64,000 nucleotides of DNA, from contig BQMF02000804.1 of NCBI GenBank assembly GCA_027922465.2, forward strand, positions 38,865 through 102,864, written 5' to 3'. The position numbers and the translations under genes are program-made. This document shows positions 46,496 through 57,029 of the stretch, piece after piece. Below the pieces are notes generated by a model. That model did no database searches and was not told the origin of the DNA. It worked only from the letters and a program-made list of their open reading frames with translations. This DNA comes from Turritopsis dohrnii (taxonomy: Eukaryota; Cnidaria; Hydrozoa; Anthoathecata; Oceaniidae). Numbering within the stretch: position 1 is the first letter of the stretch; every line of letters starts with the position of its first letter.

Positions 46496-47166
46496 TTCGT
46501 TCGATAGAAGAATCGATTTTTTTTCTCTTCAAATATGTTTTGATAACACTAACATCATTTTTCTATTAGAAAAAATATAGAATTTATACATGTGTATAGT
46601 ATGACTATAAATGAATAAAACCTCTGAATATGTTCACCTATGTTATTACTTATGTGAAATATCTGATTTTTCTTTGCTTTGAAAAATTGATGAAGGCAAA
46701 TAAATGAAAGCAAATGTGAACATCAATGGTCATGATGTGTGCATTGGTTTGATGTTAATTAATTATTCGACATTCCTTCAATATTTGAAGATTTGCAAGC
46801 GAATTAAGAAAAATGAAAAAAATCGCACTATCCAGTAAGGAGAATTACATGCCGCAGTTAATTTGAAGGAACTTCGCAATCGCAAAAATTTTACTAATTT
46901 TAGAAAGTATCAGCCAGTGATAATGTAATCACTTGATAATGTAGGCTTGCTAGAATTTTTAAAATGTCTTTTTATTAAATCTGATCAATTTTACAAAGTT
47001 TACCAACAATTATTTCGATGGTTCTGAACCATGGTTTTCACAATGAATAAAATGGAACATCTTTCAACGTGGGTTTGCAAAACTCTTGTTTGCAAAACAT
47101 TTCGTTTTCTTGCTCACAGAAAAGACTTAATCACGTCTAAACTTCCATCGCTACATTTTCAAATTG
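46496..47166. other. Kv upstream region
   Basis: AT-rich sequence between the Kv start and the palindrome. No gene or promoter element is evident. Confidence 0.5.
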
Positions 47167-48697
47167 TGCAATATTGCTCTTGAGCAAACAAATAGTTAGA
47201 AAACATTGAAAACGAAACAGTGGCTCCTGTAACGTAATCTCCGTAAAAGTCTGTTGGCTGATGGTAAGAAAAAGGGCTGATTCATTCCATATGATTCTAC
47301 TTTACGAAATTCCTATTTTTCATGATGTCCTGATGTGTACCTACGGATGTAAGAACAACAGCAAAGCCAATCATGACAAAGGGTTTTTCTTTCTTTTTAA
47401 TGATCACGTTGGAAGCGAAACTTGGATCAAAGCAATAAAATGGACCGCTCTTTCAAAAAACGTTCCTGGTGTTCAGATCATTTTGAGGTTCAGGTAATTT
47501 CGACAAGAAATTCCTGTGGATTTTGATCTAATATCTTGTACAGAAATTTTCATGGCATGAATAGGGCCAACATAGAATATATTGTAAGATTGGCAAATGG
47601 TAAAAGACAATATGAAAACTTGAGTGGGGAAAGCAAAATGTCGGACGGAAAAAAAACAAGATTTTTGGTGTGAATCTATTCTGGATTGGTGACGAAATTG
47701 TCTCTATAGGTTCATGATCAGGTGTTTGAAAAGATGACTTTCAGATTTTCCACGATGCATGACTAACATTTTGGGCCACTTCAAACACTGTTAGTTTAAG
47801 AAATTCCTAGAAAAAGTTTAATGGAGGGTAAACATGGTAGCTTTTTTGCGATGGGAAAATGCTTTTGTAAGTTTCGGATCTTTGTGGTTCCTCATTTTGA
47901 CAATGCAGTGATAGTTTAAATGACTTCATACATGAATTTTTTCAAAACTCGTTGCTAAACCGATGCAAAATTCCCTCATGAAGAGGTGAAGTGCTTGATC
48001 CTCCTACACCTGATGTTTCTTCAACAATATCACACGAGTAGCTACTTCACCACTCAATTTCCATCATTTGTTTGTTTGTTTCTTGTTCAATCCTCTGATC
48101 TGTAGTAATACGCTATTTTTATTGGACATACTAACTTTGATCATGTGATAAATTACAACCAATACTCTCTAAGGAAAATTCGAGTATTTGTTCAAATATT
48201 TTTCTGGCTCAAATGAAAAACATGTTTTCTGCAATAATTCCCAAAAACACGAACAACAACCACCTCTGTTGTTTTTCTCAAATCAAAAATCTACCTTCAC
48301 AAAAACATATGATCCATTTCCGCGTAAAGTAGTGGTTTTCATGATACCAACTCGCACGAGCCATGTGTTGATTTCTGCTTGCACTTATTGAAGTAAACAA
48401 CAACAGCAAATTATTCGACGTCTGTTGGTCAATTTACGCAACTTATTCGACACGAGGAGCATAACCTTTCATGTGAAAGCTAATTTTGATGTTCTCTTTT
48501 GTGGATACATATTCCTCTTCTATGTATTCTCGATATTCTCGTGTGTAAAGGACCAACAAAAGTAAATAACGTAAAATAACAAAATAACAAGTATCACAAG
48601 TGAGAGAGTGTTGGAATATACCCTTGATATTATTCCCACACTAGTAACCTGGGTAAAAATTTTTACCGATTGTAACTTCGAAAACGATGTGTCAAAA
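47167..48697 (+). repeat. Left arm of a 1.5-kb palindrome, with THAP-like fragment
   Basis: The reverse complement of 49723-51214 (continuing at 52794-52820) over about 1.53 kb with few differences. It begins at GTGCAATATTG and ends near GATGTGTCAAA. Near 47261-47500 it codes part of a THAP zinc finger: CTYGCKNNS, then ETWIKAIKW and a PW-CSDHFE block in a shifted frame. It is a fragment, not a gene. Confidence 0.85.
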
Positions 48698-49722
48698 TGG
48701 CTTTCCATCGATGTAAAAATTGTTTTAAAATTCGGTATATTCATTTAAAAAAACTAGTTTAAAATTTCCGTTTCCGTATTATGAAAAACACTGTACTTCG
48801 TTTTTTACACGATTAGTGTAAAAGCACGTGTCATTTTACATCAGTTTTTTTATGATCACGGGGGAATCATTGCATTGCATCCCCAATCGAACGCGACTTT
48901 TTTTGGGGAAATATCTCCAATAGGGATAACTGATGTTTTTTAGGGTCTGCGATACGGGTGAAGGGGTGACCCATCATTTGGACCTAAATTTTATTTGGTA
49001 CTGCGGCTATGACGTCATCAATGTCTTTGATCGACGATATCTCTGCAACGGTTGGTCGTAGCGAAACGATCCCATACCCTTTTTGGTCAGTTTTTCTAGC
49101 TCTACAAAATAGATGCATTTTCCGTTTCCAATTCCCAAATTGAAATTTTCGTAACCTAACGGGGTTCGCACACGGGAAAGGCAATTTTTGCAATCCTATT
49201 CGAAGTTAAACTCGGTAAAAAAATTTTACCCGGGTTACTAGTAGCGAGTGTGTGTCACACTTTTATTTTAGAGAGTGATAAATTTTGTTGAATTTTACAG
49301 TCAAAATCTTCTTAATCATGGTCATATTTTTCGTTAGGCCATGCGTTTTTTTTACGATTATTATATAGTAGTACGTGCATTTGACGTCAGTTATATTAAC
49401 GATCTCGGGGAATCATTGCATTGCATCCCCAATCGAATGCGACGAGTTTGGGGAAATATCTCGAGAACCAAATAGGGGTAACTGACGTTTTTTAGGGTCC
49501 GCAGTACAGGTGTTGGGATGACGCAACATTTGGACATTAATGTTTTTTGGTATGACGTCATCGAAATCTTTAATCGAGGATATCTCTGCAACGGTTGGTC
49601 GTAGCGAAACGATCCCATACATTTTCTTGATCAGTTTTCAATATGGGTACACTGTTGAGTCGCGATTCTGTCATTACAATTTTCCTCACGGGGGGGGGGG
49701 GGGGGGGGGGGGGAACGCGGAA
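48698..49722. other. Spacer of the palindrome with two Helitron-related repeats and a poly-G tract
   Basis: Two direct copies (about 48865-49200 and 49405-49640) resemble the interior of Helitrons A/B: CCCCAATCGAA, TGACGTCATC, CGATCCCATAC. A G-run of about 25 bases at 49690 may be an assembly-sensitive site. An inverted CCCGGGTTACTAGT / ACTAGTAACCTGGG motif lies near the left arm. There is no gene. Confidence 0.65.
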
Positions 49723-51214
49723 TTTGACACATCGTTTTCGAAGTTAAAATCGGTAAAAAAATTTTACCCAGGTTATTAGTGTGGGAATAATATCAAGGGT
49801 ATATTCCAACTTGTGATACTTGTTATTTTGTTATTTTACGTTATTTACTTTTGTTGGTCCTTTACACACGAGAATATCGAGAATACATAGAAGAGGAATT
49901 ATGAATCCACAAAAGAGAACATCAACATTAGTTTTCACATGAAAGGTTATGCTCCTCGTGTCGAATAAGTTGCGTAAATTGACTAACAGACGTCGAATAG
50001 TTTTACTGCTGTTGTTTATTTCAATGAGGGCAATCATAAATCAACACATGGCGCGTGTGATTTGGTATCATGGAAACCACTACTTTACATCGACGGAAAT
50101 GAATCATATGTTTTTGTGAAGGTAGGTTTTTGATTTGAGAAAAACAACAGAGGTGGTTGTTGTTCGTGTTTTTGGGAATTATTGCAGAAAACATGTTTTT
50201 CATTTGAGCCAGAAAAATATTTGAACAAATACTCGAATTTTCCTTAGAGGGTATTGGTTGTAATTTATCACATGATCAAAGTTAGTATGTCCAATAAAAA
50301 TAGCGTATTACTACAGATCAGAGGATTGAACAAGAAACAAACAAACAAATGATGGAAATTGAGTGGTAAAGTAGCTACTCGTGTGATATTGTTGAAGAAA
50401 CATCAGGTGTAGGAGGATCAAACACTTCACCTCTTCATGACGGAATTTTGCATCGGTTTAGCAACGAGTTGTGAAAAAATTCATGTATGAAGTCATTCAA
50501 ACTATCACTGCATTGTCAAAATGAGGAACTACAAAGATCCGAAACTTACAAAAGCATTTTCCCATCGCTAAAAAGCTACCATGTTTACCCTCCATTAAAC
50601 TTTTTCTAGGAATTTTTTAAACTAACAGTGTTTGAAGTGGCCTAAAATGTTAGTCATGCATCGTGGAAGTCATCTTTTCAAACACCTGATCATGAACCTA
50701 TAGAGGCAATTTCGTCACCAATCCAGAATAGATTCACACCAAAAATCTTGTGTTTTTTTTCCGTCCGACATTTTGCTTTCCCCACTCAAGTTTTCATGTT
50801 GTCTTTTACCATGTGCCAATCTTGCAATATATTTTATGTTGGCCCTATTCATGCCATGAAAATTTCTGTACAAGATATTAGATCAAAATCCACAGGAATT
50901 TCTTGTCGAAATTACCTGAACCTCAAAATGATCTGAACACCAGGAACGTTTTCTGAAAGAGCGGTCCATTTTATTGCTTTGATCCAATTTCGCTTCCAAC
51001 GTGATCATTAAAAAGAAAGAAAACCCTTTGTCATGATTGGCTTTGCTGTTGTTCTTACATCCGTAGGTACACATCAGGACATCATGAAAAATAGGAATTT
51101 CGTAAAGTAGAATCATATGGAATGAATCAGCCCTTTTTCTTACCATCAGCCAACAGACTTTTTCGGAGATTACGTTACAGGAGCCACTGTTTCGTTTTCA
51201 ATGTTTTCTAACTA
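49723..51214 (-). repeat. Right arm of the palindrome, with THAP-like fragment
   Basis: Mirror of 47167-48697. The minus-strand open stretch 51146-50883 starts as in the left arm and includes WCSDHFEVQ, the second half of the THAP signature, but the middle is frame-shifted. The arm is interrupted at 51215 by a TA-flanked element and finishes at 52794-52820. Confidence 0.85.
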
Positions 51215-52791
51215 CCTTATCGGACAAAACTTAGTCGGACAAAAGTGACTAAATTTTTTGGATGTGACTAAAATTTTGTCCGACTAAAATTTTGTCCGAC
51301 TAATTATTATGTCCGACTAAATATTTGGTCCAAATCATTTTTTTCAGAATTTTTCTTCTTATCAGTTTAATTACAATATTTTAAATATTTATAATATCTT
51401 TATGATTTTTCTTTTTGCTCATCAACGAATACAATATTTTTACATGACTTAGCTAGTCATAAATAAACAATTTCTAAAGTGGTAAAGTGTTTTGATAAGT
51501 AGTATCAACGCTGATCTTCATGATATTCATTGTTTATTCTCGACCCTTTCGTAAACAGATTGGACCTTTTTAATAGCTTCGCTTATTCCAGGAAGGAATC
51601 CACAGGAAAAGAGAAAAGCAGCGGTGATAACAGAAACTTCCGATGAAAGTGATAGCGAGGTAGTTCAAAAGAAAATGAAAAAGACTGCCATAATGGAAGA
51701 TACGCCTGAAGCCAAAATTGTACCGTCGTGGTATGATGATTTTGTTGGACATATGATTTTCACGTCGGAAAAACTGTTTTTATTAAATATGCCTTTCCCC
51801 TCGTTTTCCTATCCATATCTAGAACTTAGAGTAATATCGGTGCACTCCCACACGCTTTTTCATAATCCTTATCGAAAATTAAGTAAGTTATGAAATTTTA
51901 GAAAAGGACCAAAATTTTAGTCGGACAATATTATTAGTCGGACAAAAGTGACTAAAATATTTGGAGGTGACTAAAATTTTGTCCGACTAATATTTTCGTC
52001 CGACTAAAATTTTGTCCGACTAAAGGCTGAAATACACTATCATTTTTCAATGATCATTTTTCAATGATCATTGAAAAATGACAGTGTATTCAGAAAAAAA
52101 TGTCATTTTTTACACTCTCATTTTCAATGACATTGAAAAATGATAAGTTGAACATGTTCAACTTTTAATTTTTCAATGTCATTTTTTTTCTATTGTTTCG
52201 AATCGAATCTATTGTTTTCGCGCACGTGTTCATTGCACGCGATGTGATTTTAGACGCTATTAAAACGAAAACAACATTTTGAAGACTTTTACACACGAAA
52301 ATGAAGATGCAAGAAGCAACTGAAACATTTATTGAAATTTGGATGAGTCGACAAAGTTCTAATCGCATGTAAACGGCTTCGCAAAATTCAGGGATGAACT
52401 GGGACAATGTGCTTTAACTTGAACAGGGATTGGGTCTCGTGTTTTTTTCGTAATATGAACGTCTATGAGATGAAGCAGCTCATCGAAAATACTCGGTGGC
52501 ATTCTTAAAAATCTCGTATATTCTGCGATTCCCCCCACGCGTAGTTCATGCATGAGGGTATTATAGATGCCAAGTTCATTTCGTCTATATAGCCATGCAC
52601 TTCTTTCTTTTGATTTTCTGCGTTCAACTCTCTTTTTTGATAACGACAGCAGCTGCTGTTTCTTCCTCAGAGTCCATGTTTGTAATTTTCAATGATAGTG
52701 TATTCGCGCCAAAATTTTTAATTTCAATGTCATTGGAATGTATCATTGAAAAATGATAGTGTATTTCAGCCTTAAGTTTTGTCCGATAAGG
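51215..52791. mobile_element. TA-flanked TIR element with GTCCGAC repeats
   Basis: The ends are CCTTATCGGACAAAACTTA, perfectly inverted, flanked by TA (51213-51214, 52792-52793). With the nested Harbinger and one TAA removed, the TIR becomes a perfect 26 bp. Inside both ends are several GTCCGACTAA and AGTGACTAAA units in both orientations. The central part (about 51594-51760) has a short exon-like open stretch after TTATTCCAG with ETSDESDSEVVQKK. There is no transposase, and the superfamily is not assigned. Confidence 0.8.
52024..52772. mobile_element. Non-autonomous Harbinger nested in the TA element
   Basis: A 749 bp element. The TIRs AGGCTGAAATACACTATC are inverted at the two ends and flanked by TAA (52021-52023, 52773-52775). 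On the minus strand 52553-52410 codes a Harbinger N-terminal piece (YTRFLRMPPSIFDELLHLI, ITKKTRDPIP). The rest of the nuclease is absent. Subterminal repeats TTTTCAATGATCATT form hairpins. Confidence 0.85.
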
Positions 52792-52844
52792 TATTTGTTT
52801 GCTTATGGGCAATATTGCACTAAAGCCGATTTTTTGCAGTGTGC

Positions 52845-53037
52845 TGACAAAACTTTATACATAGAAGGGTGAGGGAGGAGAGCAAAAAATATGATATAGA
52901 ACCTCGTGAATAAGAAAAGATGGCGGACGTACTGTAAATGAATTGTAACTTCACGTGTTTGTTTAATTTGTTTGAAGATATTACTTAAACGTAATAAGTG
53001 AGTTTTATTTGTGGTGACAGCGTTACCGTTTCCCACA
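52845..53037 (+). repeat. 5' LTR of the BEL/Pao element
   Basis: A 193-bp repeat starting TGACAAAACTTTATAC and ending CGTTTCCCACA, matching 60945-61135 with few differences. Confidence 0.9.
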
Positions 53038-53040
53038 AAG

Positions 53041-53056
53041 TGGAGCCCTCGGAGAG
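53041..53056 (+). other. Putative primer-binding site
   Basis: TGGAGCCCTCGGAGAG lies three bases after the 5' LTR and begins with TGG, the complement of a tRNA CCA end. The matching tRNA was not identified. Confidence 0.5.
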
Positions 53057-53172
53057 ATTGACATTGTAATTTCGGAGATTTGCTTTGCAACAGCAGTGTT
53101 TACCTCATCGTACATTGGACATTCATATGGAACGCCGTTCCTGCCCTATGTTATCCACTTTCATGACTGTTG

Positions 53173-53467
53173 GTCGTTTTGCCATTACATGCGGTCGTTT
53201 CTCCATTATATGCGGTAGTTTTATCATTATATGCGGTCGTTTCACCATTATATGCGGTCGCTTCACCATTATATGCAGTCCTTTTATCATTATATGCGGT
53301 CATTCCACCATTATATGCGGTCGTATCACCATTATATGCGGTCGTTTCACCATTATATGCAGTCCTTTTATCATTACATGCGGTCATTCCACCATTATAT
53401 GCGGTCATTCCACCATTATATGCGGTCGTATCACCATTATATGCGGTCGTTTCACCATTATACGATT
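53173..53467. repeat. 21-bp minisatellite, left array
   Basis: About 14 units of the type TTTCACCATTATATGCGGTCG with variants TTATC and TTCCACC. Because 21 is divisible by three, every frame gives a seven-residue peptide repeat, so the open frames here are not genes. Confidence 0.9.
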
Positions 53468-53736
53468 TAACTTTATATGAGGGAGGAGTGCAAAAAGAAC
53501 ACTACGAGAAAGTGTTAAGAAGTAGGTAGTCTCATGTTAAAGATCACGAAATCGCAACCACGTGAAAACATGGCGGCAAAAAAGATTGAGGAAGTTTTGC
53601 ACAAGGCGAATTTAAGCCATCTTTTAGAGAGATTTGAGCGGGAAAAAGTAGATTTAATGACACTGCGAGGGGTTACAGATGGCGACTTAATTAGACTTGG
53701 TGTTTGTATAATCCGGTGTAGAAAAGATCGGTCTTC

Positions 53737-54912
53737 CTAATTGCATTGCAGTTGTTCTGGCGTAAATTCAATTCCAACTTGGTGATTCATTTGTCTGGAC
53801 ACCCACATTTTTAAAGGGGAGGTTTTTGTTGTGCGCAATCGATGTGTAATCCATGCGTTGTTCCAGAACTTCAGCTTTTCGTTAATTTTGGGGAGGTATA
53901 CATAATGAAGATATCCTATATGAATCTCATTTAAAGGATCGAGCAGACCTTCTTCTTCCATGAAATAGAATACATCGTAAAAATAACTTAAAACACCAGT
54001 GTAAACGTCCCTCCACAAACGCTCAATCCGTTGGTTGTGTGTGCTCTTGCCTGTAATCATACTTCCTCTATTCTCCCCGCGTTTCTCAATCATGTAATCG
54101 GCCACTAGAATATTCTCCATGTCCATATCCGAGCGCACACGCATAGGTAAACCATACTCCTCCACTCCTTTTAGAAAGCAGTTTAATACAGCAGCCGCTT
54201 TATTGCTACCAGTGCATTCCAATACCACGGGCAGCCTACTATAGCCATCTACAGCACCGATAATAATAAAATACCAACGAACAAGTTTGTGGTTTGTATC
54301 CAAGTGCCATAGGTGATTAGATTAGTATACTCTACGTGTTAGTCTGCCTTTCTTTCTCTTCTTTACACCGTCATAGTCAACTCTTAACAGGCTCTCTCGC
54401 ACTCGGGATCTTTGAATTGTCAGTCCTTTGTGCTTCAACATTTGACTCAGCATATTTTCTCCACAGTTAGGGTATTCTGACGACAATCTGAGTAAACACT
54501 CGTCAAGTTGGTCATCTGTTATAGCATCGAAATTCCGCACTTCAATACCAAACTCGTGCATACGACGATAATTAGTGCGTTCAGACACTCCCAATAAGGA
54601 TGAAATGTCTTTTACTTTGAATCCTTCACTCAGTAAGTCTACAAGGATGTATTTTGAAATCTGAAACTTTGATGCACCACCTTCTTTACTAGCGCTTCTC
54701 ACTGGCGAAAAGGCCCCGAACATGCTGCATTTGCTTCGGAGATCCATTATACTTTTGCGCTCTGTTATGCCTAATTGCCCAAATTCAAGTAATGATAGTT
54801 TTGGCACAATATCTGGTGTGATCTTTTCTGCAGAAAATATTTCTATCCTGTCTGAAAAGCCCAGGCTTATCAACACTTCTTTCATCGCTTTGTTTTCAGA
54901 ATTACACGCCAT
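53737..54912 (-). pseudogene. Integrase-like DDE transposase, one in-frame stop
   Basis: From the ATG at 54912 the frame reads to a TAA at 54319-54321 and then continues in the same frame to the stop at 53737, so a single stop codon breaks a protein of about 390 residues. N-terminal residues 1-65 look SAM-like. A helix-turn-helix follows (VKDISSLLGVSERTNYRRM). The integrase core has HLDTNHKLVRW, GAVDGYSRLPVV (Asp), RSDMDMEN (Asp) and HNQRIERLWRDV (Glu). The Gly usual in DxGxEN is changed to Asp. A related SAM-like stretch is coded on the plus strand at 53534-53740. The enzyme would join the element's ends to target DNA. Confidence 0.75.
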
Positions 54913-55049
54913 GTTTTATTTTCACTCTCATACGAATCGTGACATTTGTTACTCGAAAACAAATTTTACAGCCTCGTTTTCAACCATTTTGCACTCCCCC
55001 TCCATATAACAACAAAAAGTCGTATAATGAAATTTCATATGAAGATAAA

Positions 55050-55290
55050 AACTCGAATAATGATAAAACGACCGCATATAATGATAAAATGACCGCATAT
55101 AATGGTGAAACGACCGCATATAATGGTGATACGACCGCAAATAATGGTGGAATGACCGCATATAATGATAAAAGGACTGCATATAATGGTGAAACGACCG
55201 CATATAATGGTGAAACGACCGCATATAATGATAAAAACCACCGCATATAATGGTGAAACGACCGCATGTAATGACAAAACGACCAACAGT
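55050..55290. repeat. 21-bp minisatellite, right array (inverted)
   Basis: About 11 units, the reverse complement of the left array (GACCGCATATAATGGTGAAAC). Confidence 0.9.
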
Positions 55291-55337
55291 CATGAAAGCG
55301 GATAACATAAGGCAGGAACGGCGTTCCATACATTCAT

Positions 55338-55821
55338 ATATTGGTTTTACACCTTGAGACTAGCTTTATCTTAATTTACAAGGATACTTACATACGATAC
55401 GAGCGACATTAGACAGAGATTTGCATTTAATATATTGTAACATTGTGATTTATTTGGAGTGTTGCATCACAGCATACACGCATTTTCCTTGAGAGCTGTT
55501 TTCAATATAATCAGGAAAACATTCCTTTATTATTTCTGCAAACTCACACTCCGCACCACGTGTACGAATTGAATAATACATGAGATAATCGGGAAAACAC
55601 TTTGATCAAGCAGGTGTCCTTTATGTGTTGAAAAGGACGGTTTCTACAAGCATATTTATCTTCTAAACAAGCTCAGTGAAATCGGACGGTTTTTACAAGT
55701 TCCAGTTTACGAAGTTTACGAAGTAACTGTTGAGAGAGCGGTGAGAGACCGTCACCTTCAGACATCTCTTTAATCAGTGGTCCGTGAGAGTGCAGTACAC
55801 GAATTCTGTGGCCAGCGCAAA
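55338..55821. other. Remaining leader region of the BEL/Pao element
   Basis: No gene assigned on the plus strand. On the minus strand about 55600-55445 is a short open stretch (SIRTRGAECEFAEII, then ENSSQGKCVYAVMQHS and a stop) that looks protein-like and may be another captured fragment. Confidence 0.4.
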
Positions 55822-57021
55822 ATGGCAGATCACAAGAAAATCGAAGTAAAAATGAAGTTGCTCGATTATGCAACAAAAGATATGGATAATTCCTTAAAAC
55901 GAAAAAAACGAGAGAGAACTCAAAGATAAACTGAAAATCCTCGAAAAGTCATTAGGAGATATCCATGAGATGAAGTACGTTGTTATTGAACAAATGATCG
56001 CTGAAGATACACCAGAAGAAGAAATCGATAGATGGAGAGAAGGTTTACAAAATGGAATCGATCCATTCGATGTAATGATCACCGGCATCAAAGATGCTCT
56101 AAAGGAGATCAGAAAACTGAATATGCAGTTTCAAGCGTCTCAACCTCGGTGGTGAAAGATAATGTTAAGAGAGACTTCCAAAGCAACGCAAAACTGCCGA
56201 AGCTGCAAATCGAGAAGTTTAACGGAACACATATTGACTGGTTTCGGTTTTGGAACCAATTTCAAGCGGAAATTGACGGGTCACACATCTCACCAGTGAC
56301 GAAATTCTCATATCTGAGAGACATGCTGCCGACACAAGCCCTTGCCTTGGTCAACGGGTTGCCGTTCGCACCCGAAGGCTACGAGAGGGCGAAAACAATC
56401 CTTCAAACGAAATATGGGAAGCCCAGCGAAATAGTCAATGCGCATATAAACAGGATAATGACATTACCTACACTCAGCGGAAACAACCCCAACGAGATTC
56501 ACGACTTCTATGTGACGCTGGTCAATAGTGTACAGTCACTCGAGACAATGGGCAAACTGACGCAAATCCAGGGATATGTTCGTATGACGTTAAACAAACT
56601 ACCTGGAATACGATCGGACCTTGTACGATTAGACAGAGATTGGCGAGAATGGGATTTTGCAAAATTTGTCTCGGCACTGGCGGAATGGACAGAACGAAAT
56701 CCAAAAAATGAAACACAGCAGCATTCACTGCCATCTCAGCCAAAGAGAACTTCAGACAGAACATTTTCTACAAGAAGTGAAACGAACGTTTGCGTCTATT
56801 GCGGTGGTGATCACAAGCCGACGAAATGTACAAAGATTACAAGTACTAGCGAAAGACGAAGCATTCTTAAGTCAAAACGCCGCTGTTTCAACTGCATGAA
56901 AGGTGACCACCAAGCATCAGCATGCAAAAGTCGAAACTGTCTCAAGTGCAATGGAAGACATCACACGTCTATCTGTGACAGCACGAGATCATCAAAGTCA
57001 ACCGATTTTTACAGGTTTTAA
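55822..57021 (+). pseudogene. BEL/Pao gag region
   Basis: A start at 55822 gives a basic helical stretch that breaks near 55910. The frame continues in shifted form, and from 56140 to 57021 codes a DUF1759-type gag core (IDWFRFWNQF, LRDMLPTQALALVNG) and CCHC zinc knuckles (CVYCGGDHKPTKC, RCFNCMKGDHQASAC, CLKCNGRHHTSIC). Two frame changes are visible. Gag packages the element RNA in virus-like particles. It is annotated as broken; no repaired form is given. Confidence 0.8.
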
Positions 57022-57029
57022 CAACTGGA

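Larger units (their letters stand above)
53127..55329. mobile_element. Integrase-type DDE transposon with inverted 21-bp minisatellites, in the BEL leader
   Basis: A 2.2 kb element. Its ends start ATGGAACGCCGTTCCTGCC inverted, with the duplication ACATTCAT (53119-53126, 55330-55337); because the border is AT-rich a 6-bp CATTCA reading is also possible. Just inside each end is a tandem array of 21-bp units, in inverted orientation. The minus strand codes one transposase interrupted by a stop. The integrase-like enzyme suggests an IS3EU-like element; this placement is tentative. Confidence 0.8.

Noticed and set aside
49690..49715. Poly-G run as a regulatory G-quadruplex
   Set aside because: A single homopolymer next to repeats is more likely a microsatellite or assembly artefact; no support for function.
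53085..53529. Repeat-rich peptides such as YAVVSPLYAVV in several frames
   Set aside because: All frames of a 21-bp minisatellite stay open; there is no evidence of a gene.
53173..55290. Direct repeats resembling a CRISPR array
   Set aside because: The 21-bp units have no spacers, are in a eukaryotic transposon and lack cas genes.
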